From Cheilinus undulatus (taxonomy: Eukaryota > Chordata > Actinopteri > Labriformes > Labridae): DNA of 64,000 nucleotides. This document shows, piece after piece, positions 11,191 to 22,719 of this stretch. The position numbers and the translations under genes are program-made. The notes below the pieces were generated by a model, which searched no databases, was not told the origin of the DNA, and saw only the letters and a program-made list of their open reading frames with translations. Positions within the stretch are counted from its first letter, which is position 1. Each line of letters opens with the position of its first letter. The DNA lies in contig NC_054886.1 in assembly GCF_018320785.1 (NCBI RefSeq), positions 3,781,207-3,845,206 of the forward strand, in the 5' to 3' direction.

Positions 11191-11400
11191 GCTGAAACTT
11201 TCATGCAGAATGTGAGACAACTGTCCATCTCTCTCTCTCTCTCTTCACAGACCTCGGTGTGTTTGATTGGCTAACAAGAATAGAGCTGTACATAGGAAGT
11301 ATACGGACATGCTCATAGTTTAGAGCTGTGTTTGTTGTGGTGGAGTGATCCTCTCTCTCTCTCTCTTTGTTTATTTGAGATGTCTCAGTAGTTCACCAGT
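11191..11400 (-). promoter_or_regulatory. NITR promoter with inverted CCAAT box
   Basis: Upstream of the start at 11190 lie a (CT)n run at about 11228-11253, the CCAAT box TTAGCCAATCAAAC (minus strand, near 11258-11272), and a second (CT)n run near 11351-11366. The same order occurs upstream of the NITR copy at the window start. Function is inferred from paralogous conservation and location. Confidence 0.5.
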
Positions 11401-11419
11401 TACTTGTTGGATGAGGATG

Positions 11420-12430
11420 TTGACTACTTTGCAGTTTCCTGAACTTTTGAGATCAAGTCATCAGCTAGTGCAGGAAAATGTCCAATGGGCATCCTCCAAT
11501 GGTAGGATTCTACGTCACACAAGCACCGCCTTCTCAGAAAAAGGAAAAAAAAAATTCAAAGCAGATGTCCATTGGAGCTAATTAAAAGTTGTAAAGTGCA
11601 GATTTTTATCAGTTTGGTGCAAATGTCAGAAATTACACCAACATTGATGTGTTTTAACTTAATTCAGTCAGATGCCTCAGGGTACTGCTGAAATAAAATG
11701 TGAAAAAGTGTTCACTACTTCTTTAACATTTAAAGCCACAGACACAGGAACAGCTCGTTCTGAGCAGGGCTGAAACAGAGGATTTTTAGACATACAAAAA
11801 TAAAATACTGGAGGGTTTTTTTTTTTTGGCAACAAACTTTACAGGCATGTTTTGGGGACCTCTGAGACCAATATAAACTGGTCTTAAAGGGTAAAATATG
11901 TGACCTTTAATACAAGTAAGGTCCAAACAGCACTATAGAAAATAAAAAAACAGTCTATTAATAACAATAATAATCATAATAATTAATAAGATTTATATGG
12001 TATAATGATAAAATTATAATAATCATAATCCTAGATTCAATTTATATAGCACCTTTAATGGGACACAAGCATGCTTCACATGAATATAATTGTACTTGTA
12101 AATCAGGCCACTTACAGATACTACTAGTTAGACTATTAAAGTCTTGATGTCTGACCAGAGGTCTGTTTGTGTCTCACAAAGACTACTAGTATGAATGTTG
12201 GTGCTACTAGTACAGACGTCTGTTCAAACTAGACGGACAAAAGTCCTCCAAGTGGCTGAAAAACAGTCACTAGTAGAAGTTTTCTATTCTAAATGTGACA
12301 GAGTTGAATACGAGTCTGACTAAATGGTGTACTAGCACTGACAAAGACTGCACTAATAGAGCTACTTGATGGTTGATACCAGTCTATCAATCAGTTTCTG
12401 AGAATCTATCCAGAACAACTAAAGATGAAA
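11420..12430. other. Intergenic repeats, no gene recognised
   Basis: Includes a poly-T run near 11816-11829, a fragment with GGGTAAAATATGTGACCTTT (a common fish repeat string) and AT-rich ATAATAAT stretches near 11960-12040. No supported coding sequence. Confidence 0.4.
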
Positions 12431-14510
12431 CCACAATCTAAGGCTGTTGATATCACACCCTCTATGGAGGAAAGATAATGATACAAGGGGGGAGAGATCC
12501 TTTCTCCCTCCTAAACCTACACCTTCAGATTATCCTTCAGGAATGTCACTGAAAGGGGGGGGGGGGGGGGTTCTCTTTCCCTCATGGCTGACAACTTATC
12601 AAGGAACCACGTTTGAAAAACAAGAGTTTCTCAAGCAGTAGGACTCTCAAACTGCCATTTTGATGAAAGACAGCTCCCAGCGGAGATAAACACCTTAAAA
12701 TCTGAATCCTTCGATTGATTGACCAAATGGTGAACCTCCTTAGACTAAATCCTGTCTTCCTGAAAGCTGTAAGAAACTTTGCACTACACCCCATAAATCC
12801 AAGGACTCTGTCTTCCTACAGAGCCGTGGCACAAAGCAGGCGCGTGTCGTAAATTCCCGGTGTTATCTCGACCACATGAAGCTGCAAGGATTGGAAGTAT
12901 CAAAAAACTGTCTTAATCATTATGTTTCTATCAGGACATGTTCATATTTGGTTGAGTCTGTTTACAAGGAACAGAATGACGTGTCATACTAATCTCTGGT
13001 ATCTTCCCTTACTGAATTATGGTTTTATGATATAATTTAGTTGTATTTCTCCAAGTTGACGAACAGAGACTGAAAATCGTCCCTGGACCAACATTGCCAC
13101 CTTGTGGTCAAGTTCCGTCACACCCAAATGCAGAAACATTTTCTAATGTATAATTGTGCGTATAAACAATTAACTGTGTTTCTAATGTTTGTGTGATAGT
13201 TTATTGATAGTATTCTAGAGTTTTTATAACCATGTTGTGTTATCTCTACATTATCCGATTAACTTGATAATCTGGTGGAGAGTGGATTATTGATCTTTAG
13301 GCTTGATCTAGGATACAGACCCCTCCTCCTTCCTTTTAAAGAGAAGCCATGCTGAACACGAGTTAAGTGTGGAGTTCAGTGTGGAGTTCGGTGCAGAGTT
13401 CGGTGTGCAGTTCGGAGAAAGTGCTGCAGAGTGAGTTGGGTTCAGATCAGAAAGTGGTCAGGTCTACACAGTCCAAGAAGATGCTCACTGAGGAGAGCTC
13501 TGTTGAGTCTCCTTGGGCCTCATGGGCCCATTCTTGATCCAAGCGTTGTGCCAAGTCTGATAAACAATCAGACTTAGAATTTTTCTTATCCAGTACAAGA
13601 TTTTTTCTAACCTTTTTATAGCTTAGTGCTAGATTTTTGTAACGCAGAGTTTTTGTTTTTCCTTTTTATCACACAATCGACTTCATTGTGAGCCAGCAGT
13701 CACGTGGTGTCGATGCGTTTGAGTTTATCCGATTTTTCAATTGGACGATCAAGAGCTGTTTTTGGAATGAGAGACAATCCTTCCCAGAGTCCGTGGACAA
13801 GAGTCTGTACAGCCGTCCCTACAGTCTGAGCGACCCATCAGCGCCGCAGCGGCCCAGCTTGAACCCATCCGGGTTGGACCAGAGTTGGCACGCGGTAGCT
13901 TCGGGCGTTCAGAACTTGCCAGGCGCCTTCCTCCGGGCCCCTCCAGATGGGTCCCCTCCTCCTCGCCTCCATCGAACGGCTGGTATGATCCAATTCATCT
14001 CTCTGGTGCTGATGTCTCCAACAGTTCCATTAAATTAGTTCAGATCTATTTTTCTTCCAAATTAACCCTCCAAATTCTACACCGTTGCTTAAATTTTTCC
14101 CGTTAGGATTATTAGAATAATCCACCCTCACCAACTAAGTTAGCATCCTTTCTCTTTACCATATTTAATCATGTTCTGTTTATTCATTTACATTATCTAT
14201 TCATATAACCTGTGATTTATGTCTGTTATTTTGTGATTTTATAATAAATCTTCAAAAGACAGTCGTAGTTCGGGAATTCATTCTATTAAGCAGAGAAATA
14301 GAGTCAATGTTATGAGAATTCATTGCTTTAGGAATGACATTGATTTACAGTCAATGTTCTTGTTAATTAATTAAAGGTTTTGATTAATTAATATTTACAA
14401 TATTTTATTGGTTATTAAATAACCAATCCGCGTAAGCGATGGTGCCCTATTCTTTACGAGGTTTACTTGATAATATTAATTTATTATCAACAAATTTTCA
14501 CTACACTTAA
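12430..14510 (+). repeat. Possible solo LTR or unclassified repeat
   Basis: The stretch has LTR-like traits: a G-run near 12556-12570, a CT/GC-richer block at 13680-14000 with a 116-codon open frame that matches nothing I know, an AATAAA at about 14242, and an AT-rich end with the inverted repeat TTGATAATATTAATTTATTATCAA near 14468-14491. No gag, pol or env coding is visible and I cannot fix TG/CA borders or a target-site duplication. It may be a solo LTR or another non-coding repeat. Confidence 0.25.
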
Positions 14511-14916
14511 TAAGAAGAATTTTTCATTTAAAATCCATAATAATTTAATTTCTGTCATGATTTAAAATATAAATGGTTTTCAGCCCTAATCTGGACCAAT
14601 ACTGAGCTAAAACTTTACTGATAAAAGATTAAAATACTAACAGAATTTATGTGTTTAAAGAAATGGAGTAGGTCGGGTTTGATTTTCTTTCTCTGTTGGA
14701 GGTGAGAACACAGTTTTCTGTAGAGACTGAACAACACGCCAACAGAATCAGTTTGACTCGTGTATCAGGACTTTATTGGTAGACAACGTTATGTTGAATA
14801 AAAACACAAGACCTGAACGCCATGTAGACAGAGAGACAGAGAGCACCACATCAGGAAAACGTTACTAAAAGTCAATTTAACAACATAAATACATGACAAA
14901 CTCAGAAGATACAGAC
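14511..14916. other. Intergenic, left flank of assembly gap
   Basis: No gene recognised. The open frames that cross the N run are artefacts of unknown bases. Confidence 0.4.
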
Positions 14917-15016
14917 NNNNNNNNNNNNNNNNNNNNNNNNNNNNNNNNNNNNNNNNNNNNNNNNNNNNNNNNNNNNNNNNNNNNNNNNNNNNNNNNNNNN
15001 NNNNNNNNNNNNNNNN
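14917..15016. other. Assembly gap (100 N)
   Basis: Exactly 100 ambiguous bases, the conventional placeholder for a gap of unknown length. The real distance between the flanks is not known, and exons of the gene to the right may be missing here. Confidence 0.98.
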
Positions 15017-16078
15017 AAGTAACAAGGTAAGTGAAGTATCTGCTGTTTGAGTTGCGACACAATGGCACATTGGATCACACTTAGAGGGTGCCAAGAAAAT
15101 GTGATTATATTCCATAATTAAGTGTCCCATATGAATTACTTTAGATGCTTGCCTTAGTGTTAACCTGTTTATGTAATGGCCAAACTGAAACTTAAGTCTC
15201 TATATGTTTAGGGCACTCGTACGCAAGCACATTATGGCACTAGGGAGATGGACATGCGCCACAGTCGCACACCCGATACAGCGGTATGCAACATCCTGTG
15301 GCATCTTTGTATGCAAGGTAAAAATTTTATTCTCTCTGTTGCCAGGCATTTTTAGAAAAGTATCTCCTAATATTTCCCTTTGTTTACTTCACAGCTTGCA
15401 GAGCAAATCCTTGGCCAGAGTACCGTATAGTATGCTGTGCACCAACAGGCAGTGGCAGCAATGCGCCTAGAGCTTGCACTATCTTTGCTGAACAACACAG
15501 GTATCTAGTACCAGGTAAAAATACAGTCCTTTCGATGTCTTGCATTAGGCTACAGCTATGTTTGGTGTTTACAGATGACCTATCCGAGTTCTGTCGGGCC
15601 TGTGGTAGTCAAAATGCTGGGGCTAGTATTGATAATTGGGTAAGAAAATAATTTAACCTTTGTCTGGTGCAGGGTATGAAGTCTGGGATTGGCTGTGGGT
15701 GTGGGCCCTTATAGGCTATCACTGAGTGAACTCTTACAATCCCAAGGCTTAAGAACTAATGATTTCTTTGATCTATCTTGCATGTCTTTTTCACGTTACA
15801 GAGACACTGGTGAAGCTCAAATAACAGGCAGGATAAGAGATAAGATTGTCACCTTGCACCTGACACACACTAATGGTGTTTAAAAGAATATCTTTTGCAT
15901 TACTTTGTTGTTTATACATACATGGGTAATGTGTTCTTGGAAAAACATGTTAAACACAAGTCAATTTAAATATCTTGTTTTTCAGATTGAGTGCACAGGC
16001 TGCGGGTGGTGGTACCACACCACCCGTTTGAATAACCCTTCGGCTGTGGGAGACTACTTCTGCGGAATTTTCTCTTAA
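15017..16078 (+). pseudogene. Decayed Ulp1-like cysteine protease plus PHD-finger gene (C-terminal exons)
   Basis: Four exons with GT/AG ends and consistent phases: 15212-15317, 15395-15500, 15575-15639 and 15986-16078 (TAA). Exon 1 ends in ATSCGIFVCK, the S-C-G-[IV]-F catalytic-cysteine block of Ulp1/C48 peptidases. Exon 2 continues LAEQILGQSTV, an in-frame TAG, then AMRLELALSLLNN. Exon 3 has FCRACGSQ, the first Cys pair of a PHD finger. Exon 4 has IECTGCGWWYH, but the expected HxxC cysteine reads Arg (YHTTR) and the last pair reads FCGIF. With one stop and two lost zinc ligands it looks dead. A further donor at 15026 suggests an exon running into the gap. Ulp1 plus PHD combinations occur in transposon proteins (for example Ginger; KDZ elements carry Ulp1), so a transposon origin is likely but unproven. 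Confidence 0.6.
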
Positions 16079-17795
16079 ATCTGAAAAGGACACTTTTTTT
16101 CCGCTGTCTCAAACTGCCCCACCAAACACCGAACACTTTTTTTTTTTTTTTTCAGGCTAAATCTAGTCGGTCCGTCATAGCCTTCATTTAGTCAAAATCG
16201 TATAAAATTGGGCTATGTTTTGTTTGTCCGGTTTGGCCCAATAGTAGTCAGAATATGACCGTATTACAGCAGCGTTTTTATAGAGACATCTTTTAAACGA
16301 CAAATGAAGGCTTTTCACCTTTCAATTATATCTAGAAGTTGTTTAAACGTATATAGAGACGTTTCAAACACTCTTTCTACTAATTTTTGCGGGGTGTTTG
16401 ATATATTTATGATGTGTAATGTTTACCTTGTATGTAGTCCTTCCTTCACAGTAACAACACATTGTGTCTGTGCAGTAATTTATAACCTGCTCTCAGTCCT
16501 TCCACAAGCACAGACACAGGCGTACACATGTAAATTGTATTGTTACAGTTATAATTATTAATAATTCAGTTGTATTTTATATAAGTATTGTTTGCACATT
16601 TATTTTCTTACTCTGTATGCCAACTGTTTAAAACAAAGTTTATCTTATAATTTAACATTATAACTTGTGGAGTGTGCATTTAAGCTACATTTGGACAATA
16701 AACTCTTTGACCAATCAATCAGATGTGTTGTTTAAGTCGTTGATCATTGAACCTCTCCCCTTTAAAACACAACACATTCAGGTATTTATTCATCATTCCA
16801 TAGGCTACCTTTAATAGCCTTTATCATGGCCTTGGGACCTTACAATCATGCTGCATGTAGACATAATGAACCACAAGTACACCAAAGTATCCCACAGTTT
16901 TATTTGTAGGCTGTACAAACATACAACAGACCTAGTACAGATGATATGAGAACAAAGCCAACGTTTTAATAGTTTACAGAAGTTTGCATTGCTTAAGACG
17001 GGTTTGGCGTGGCCATGCTGCCACGTCTCATGACTGTTATCTCCATATAGCTACTCCCATGGGCTACTATTGCTTCCCCATCTCGTACTCGACAAATGAA
17101 GTGATGACATATCAACCAAACGTGAATATACAGTGGCTGATCTTACGTGATTGTATGTATACAGTGGTTGAAGGTGAGCGAGTATGCTAACGACTGCATC
17201 ACAAGTTAACACAGCAAGCATGGCTTACCAATCTCTCGTATGAACACGCCGCTGGCTAAATGTGCAGGTTTGAGAACAGATGAAGGTAAAAACTCTCACT
17301 AAAGCAGCATATTATCCAAGACAACGATACTGGGTGGAAATAATTGACTTAGTAGAACATACATTTTCAGACACGACATTCCGTTGTTTGAATGTTGGTT
17401 GAATGTTTGTGCAGCCACCTACATAGTTCTTTAATGGGAATTCTTACTTAAAACTTACACTTGGACTCCATAAACTCACTTGTTGAAGTGGCGATGTCTG
17501 AAAAAGACACAAATATTTCTGTCAAATCATTAAACACGCAACAGGACTGTGTATTTCACTTAATTTCATTTGTAAACAAAGGTCCTCCAAGGCCACGCCC
17601 CTCCAACATCTGCCTCACTCTCACCAGTTAATTCAACACCAGTTAATCGTGACACCAGGAGATCAGGATCTTTAGGGCAGTACGCGCTGGTGCTCATGGG
17701 TAATTGAGTGTTCCTTCTTGTAAAGCCCTACCTCTTTTGTCCACTGGTGCCGCAAAACCAAAAAAAAAAAAGTGAAAGTTCCGTTGTGCTGCTTT
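16079..17795. other. Intergenic, no gene recognised
   Basis: AT-rich with a poly-T run at about 16137-16152. AATAAACTCTTTGACC near 16698 could be a poly(A) signal, but no upstream plus-strand gene other than the decayed Ulp1/PHD relic is seen. No supported coding sequence. Confidence 0.4.
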
Positions 17796-17900
17796 AAGGG
17801 TAATCAGAATGAAATTCAATTATGTGTATTTATGTGTGTTTTTCTCTGATGATGGTCTGTCTGAATGTTTTGCTGCAAAGGATTAATAAAGTATCTATCT
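17796..17900 (+). repeat. LINE-type 3' tail ending AATAAAGTATCTATCT
   Basis: About 100 bp almost identical to 48403-48515: both contain GAATGTTTTGCTGCAAAGG and end in AATAAAGTATCT followed by a tetranucleotide repeat. Such 3' ends are typical of 5'-truncated fish LINE or SINE insertions. The parent family is not identified. Confidence 0.55.
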
Positions 17901-17901
17901 A

Positions 17902-18435
17902 CAGTGCTTAAATTTATTAGACCACCACCCAAAGTAAGGTTTTTGCAATAGCTGCCCTAAATTAACAGCATTGGTAATTACCAAAATCATTTTTGTATGT
18001 TTCTGTAATGGTTAATACACCAATATTTAGAAGCTCTTTAACCTAAATGATATATTTAATGCTAAAATATGATTATTATTGTTATCCATGAATTTTCAAA
18101 TTTACTGATTTACAGAAGAAACTGAAAAAAATAGTAAAGCACATTATTATTTCTTGATTAATACGTCAAATTATCATTATTTACTTGCATTCCTGAACAG
18201 AAAAATGAGTTTTAGTGGTTGAATGTTGTGCTTGATTATTTCTGACTTCTCAGAGAAGCCCAGTGAGCCAGCTCAAATTTGGGGGAATTTAGTTTGAAAT
18301 TCCTCATTCCTGTTCAAAATGGTAAAACATGGAGAGCTCACTGAAAATGAAAGAGTCTGCATTAAAGCACTTCATGATGCAGCTATGGCATAAACCTGAC
18401 TTCGAGTGCTGGTCTAATAAATTTGTTAAGCACTG
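17902..18435 (+). mobile_element. Tc1/mariner-derived MITE, 534 bp, TA target site
   Basis: Bounded by TA on both sides with terminal inverted repeats CAGTGCTTAAA...TTATTAGACCA and TGGTCTAATAAATTTGTTAAGCACTG. Near the right end a short frame, MVKHGELTENERVCIKALHD then stop, resembles the N-terminus of a Tc1-like transposase. This indicates internal deletion of a full-length transposon. A second copy, inverted, lies at 62440-62994. Confidence 0.8.
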
Positions 18436-18440
18436 TATTG

Positions 18441-18830
18441 ACACTATATTGCCAAAAGTATTTGCTCACCTGCCTTGACTCGCATATGACTTTAAGTGAC
18501 ATCCCATTCTTAATTCATAGGGTTTAATATGATGTCGGTCCACCCTTTGCAGCTTTAACAGCTTCAGCTCTTTTGGGAAGGCTTTCCACAAGGCAACATG
18601 AAGTTTGGAGGTCTGTAGCGATTGACTGCAGAAAGTTGGCAACCTCTGCGCATGCACCTCAGCATCCGCTGACCCCGCTCCTTCATTTTACGTGGTCTAC
18701 CACTTGGTGGCTGCGTTGCTGTCGTTCCCAACCGCTTCCACTTTGTTACTAGACTTACTGACACGCCTGAACTTGTTGCACAGGTGGCATCCTATCACAG
18801 TACCACGCTGGAATTCACTGAGCTTTGTTT
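18441..18830 (-). mobile_element. Tc1-like transposon fragment, internally deleted
   Basis: The left end carries ACTATATTGCCAAAAGTATT, the terminal string of a common teleost Tc1-like family. On the minus strand, 18764-18660 encodes a Tc1-type DNA-binding part (VTKWKRLGTTATQPPSGRP, RKMKERGQRML), followed after an internal deletion by a C-terminal remnant with ALWKAFPKELKLLKLQRVD. No catalytic DDE core is left. The right terminal repeat was not found. Confidence 0.7.
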
Positions 18831-19910
18831 GGCAGACTCAGGATGTTTTGGGGTTAGAGGTGGAAATTAAAGGGCATCTACTGTATGCAGTGGGTGCCAG
18901 CTTACAGACATTTTTAGTGAAATAGTTTAATATCCTGGTATTTGATTGTACCTACAACATCTCTGTGATAAAACAGGCAAGGATTTTAAACTATTTATGC
19001 ATTTATTTTTAGAATGATCTTCATACTGAGGAGCTTAGTCAGGGCAGAGGTGGTTAGGGTGCTGACATCAGAAGATTTCTTCTTATGCTGTTTGAAGATA
19101 TCAGTGACTGTAACGAAGTGCCAGGTGAAAGGACCCACAAGTAGACTCAGGACAACAGGAAAAGTCTCAGTTTGTTTAATCAAAAAATAGGTTTGGTACA
19201 CAGGAGGTCAATAATAATCAGGCAGAGATAGAAAAATGGCAGGCAAAAACTCAGAAACTGAGGACTAGAAATGGGTCAAAACACACTAGAAACTAACAGA
19301 AAATAAGGCTCAAAAGAATTGTACACAGGAGGTAACAAGAAGATCTCGCACAGAAGGAAGGGAGTGAATGAACTAAATACACAAGGAGGAGGAGGACAAT
19401 CAGCCAGGGATCACCAGGTGCAGCCACTCAGACAATCAACACAGGTGAGATACATGAGAGTGATAAGGATGTGGAGAGACAGGTAGGGATGGGCAGGAAG
19501 GAGTGATCCGGAAAAGAGAAACAAGGTAATTCTGCGTTCAATTAGACTCTGAACATGGATAAATCTGACTTTCGAATCGGAAAAGTGCAATAGAACGGCC
19601 TTTGAGCTCGGGACTCTGACTTGGGAACTCGGGTAGGATCCAAGTAGCCCGGGTCAGTCGGAATGACGTAGCAAAATGGCGTTGGACACCGTGAGAGTCG
19701 ATTTCTCCTCAACTTTTACTTTTATGTGACGTTTAATTTAGCATTTGTGTTACTACAGTACAGGCCTCTGCACAGCTCGCTTTGATGCCTGTATAAGTTC
19801 AATGATACATGCAGGATTCCCCTCGCTGGTGCGTTCAAGTCATACTTGCAGCATATGACGTTTTTCTTTATCACTTCCTCTCTCCCTCAAGTAGCTAATA
19901 TATTTCCCCA
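18831..19910. repeat. Repeat-rich spacer, possibly flank or LTR of the gypsy element
   Basis: Purine-rich text with many CAGG/ACAGG words (19100-19520) is typical of the non-coding ends of fish gypsy elements and lies downstream of the minus-strand gypsy at 19975. No LTR pair could be defined by eye. No gene seen. Confidence 0.3.
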
Positions 19911-19915
19911 ACAAT

Positions 19916-19984
19916 AATTTTTGATCTTCGAAAATCAAAAATTACTGGGCCGTCTGGAGCCATGGCCGGCTCCAGACGGCCCAG
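19916..19984. repeat. Two adjacent perfect hairpins
   Basis: First: AATTTTTGAT (19916-19925) pairs with ATCAAAAATT (19934-19943), a 10 bp stem and 8 nt loop. Second: CTGGGCCGTCTGGAGCC (19945-19961) pairs with GGCTCCAGACGGCCCAG (19968-19984), a 17 bp perfect stem and 6 nt loop. They are one base apart at the 3' edge of the gypsy coding remnant. Confidence 0.9.
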
Positions 19985-22080
19985 GAATGTCAGGATGTTC
20001 ATCGTGGAAGTCCCTGATGAGCTGTGGGTCTATAATATCTCTAGCAGGGACCCAGGAATGCTCTTCAGGGCCATAACCTTCCCAATCCACCAGGTACTGA
20101 TAGCCACAACCTCTTCTTCTAGCAGCTAACAGCTTCTTGACAGTGTAGATTCTTTCTCCATCAATGACTTGTGGGGAGGTAGGGACCAGAGGACTAGATT
20201 TGGTGGGTTTGAGCTGACTGACGTGGAATGCCGGATGGACTCTCGTTGTTCTGGGGAGCTTTAACTGGACAGTGACAGGATTAATGACTTTGGAAAGGTG
20301 GATTGGTCCAATGAACCTGGGAGTGAGCTTCTTGGAGTCCAGACGAAGGGGCAGGGTCTTGGTAGAAAGTCAAACTTTATTACCACAGCGGTACTTGGGG
20401 GCCTCAGACCTTTTGCAATTAGCCGCCGTCTTGTATTTAGCCGATGACTGGAGGAGGGCTTGTCTGGCTCGCTCCCAGGTTTGGCGACAACGTCACACCA
20501 AGGTCCAGGCAGAGGGGACAACGACCTCCTTATCTAGGGCAGGGAAAAGAGGAGGTTGAAAGCCATGCACACTGAAAGGGAGACAAGCCAATAGATGAGT
20601 TAATAAGAGAGTTATGAGCATATTCTACCCACACAAGTTGAGTGGACCATGAGGAAGGATTCTGGGAAGCCAGGATGCAAAGGCCCGTCTCCATTTCTTG
20701 ATTCATCTGCTCTGTTTGTCCATTTGATTGAGGGTGAAATCCAGAGGAGAGGCTCACGGTGGCCCCAGTCAGCGAACAAAAGTCCCTCCAGAACCTGGAG
20801 GTGAACTGGGGGCCCTGGTCCGACACCACATCTCTGAGGAGGCCATGTGAACGAAAAACATGGTGCAGCATAGCCTCAGCTGTTTCCTTGGCCGAGGGCA
20901 ACTTAGGTAAAGGAATGAAATATGCCATTTTAGAAAATCTGTCCACCACTGTGAGGACAGTGGTGTTACCTTCAGAGATGGACAGTCCAGTGACAAAGTC
21001 CAGGGATATGTTGGCGGAGAGGATGGAGCAGACCCACTGGAGAGAGATTTTATTGGAGGCACAGGTAGGGCAGGCTGAGATGAATTCAGAAACGTCTCTG
21101 TCCATAGAGGGCCACCAGAATCGGTCTTTGAGGACCCCCAGCATACAACTAATTCCAGGGTGGCAGGAGAACTGGGAGGAGTGAGCCCAGTGAATAACCT
21201 GTGAACGAGGCTCAGGAACAACAAACAGGCAGCCAGGTGGACAGTTTTCAGGGGGAGTAAGACTACGGATAGCTTCCTGGACCTTTCTTTCAATCTCCCA
21301 GGTAACATTAGCAACCAAACAGGTACAGGGAAGGATAAGTTCTGGTTCTGTTTTACGTTCTACATCAGCATGGAGTCTAGAGAGAGCATCAGGCTTAACA
21401 TTTTTTTCACCAGGACAATAAGATAAAGTGAAATTAAAACAGTTAAAGAATAATGCCCACTCGGCTTGCCCAGCATTCAGTCTTTTGCGGTCTGTAGATA
21501 TTCCAGATTCTTGTGGTCAGTCCACACTAAGAAAGGCTGGGAAGCTCCTTCCAACCCAGTGTTGCCATTCCTCTAGCACCATCTTTACTGCCAGCAGCTC
21601 CTGGTTCCCCATGTTGTAGTTGCGTTCCACTTGAGAAAGCTTGCGTGACAGAAAGGCACAGGGGTGGAGACGTTCATCCTTGGGGGAACATTGAGATAAG
21701 ACAGCTCCTATACCCGCATCAGATGCATCAACTTCTACAATGAACTGGTTATTAGTATCAGAAAACAGCAGATAATGTTCTAAATTCTATAGTGTAATCA
21801 GAAACATTTCTACGCCCCTGCTTAATCTTGACTAGCGCTCTGGCTGCTTCTCTGCCTGGCTGAGTGTGTTGGAGTAAAGGCTTTGGTAAATGCTGCCGGG
21901 GAATTGCAGATGTCCGATCTCCTGCCCCACTCTGCGGTCGCCCAAGATCCGGCTCTACCAGTCAGGTGGGAGATGACGAAGGCAATCTTGACCTAGTCAG
22001 AAGAGAAGGTGGCTGAGTTGAGTTTGAAGTGGAGCTCACACTGTTTCAGGAACGGTTTGCAGGTTTTCTAATCTGTAGAT
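19975..22080 (-). mobile_element. Ty3/gypsy chromodomain retrotransposon, internally deleted and inactive
   Basis: Reading the minus strand: a gag capsid piece (about 22070-21850) with KPFLKQCELHFKL and HLTGRAGSWATAEW; then an RNase H-like domain (about 21760-21440) with [29 protein letters not shown] and [11 protein letters not shown]; then integrase (21318-20530) with HPGISCMLGVL, the CPTCAS zinc half, and catalytic Asp in DFVTGL, Asp in SDQGPQF and Glu in NGQTEQ; and a chromodomain-like end (about 20115-19990) with [18 protein letters not shown]. Gag lies directly next to RNase H, so protease and reverse transcriptase are gone. Several frame breaks occur. LTRs were not located. Confidence 0.85.
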
Positions 22081-22719
22081 TTTGGACTTTATCCATAGAA
22101 TTGTAGAAATCAAGAACAGAGAATTTTTTCATGTGTTCCAATCAAAGTGACAAAGTTACTTTAGCTGATTGGGTGATCAGAGTGTGATTGATTTTGAATC
22201 ACATTTTTCACCATTTTGATTAATTGATCAAAACCAATAGAAATTTTGACAGCACACAGTAAATTTACCTGAGTAAATTTTACTCACATTGAGTAAAATT
22301 TTACTCTGAAAAATATAACATTTGGTCCCAGTCTGCAGAGTAATGTTTTCAGAGTTGTTTTTACTCTAACAAGTGTTTTTATTTAACTCTAAATGATGAT
22401 TTTTGTACTCCACAATGAACAAAAACAAAACAACTCTATTGCAATTGTACTCACTACAGAGTAATTCTGACCATAGTTTATTCATTATAGAGCTGTTTTT
22501 TCAGCATAAAGCTGTTATTTTAAACCTTGACAGGAAAATACTTTTGAAAAGATTAGCAGTATTACTTATTTACACTTTCTCTGAAAAGGTGTATTTGTAA
22601 ATTGCTATTGTGAATTACAACAAAATATTACATCTCACTGTAAACTTACTCACACTCTCTCAGGGGATCAGAACCATGGTGATGCACAACACTGGCTTTA
22701 ATGAGGGGCAATGAGATGG

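Noticed and set aside
14789-15130. Open frame crossing the gap
   Set aside because: A third of it is unknown bases; the frame is not evidence of coding.
20759-21184. 141-residue plus-strand frame over the gypsy integrase
   Set aside because: It is the antisense shadow of the minus-strand integrase.
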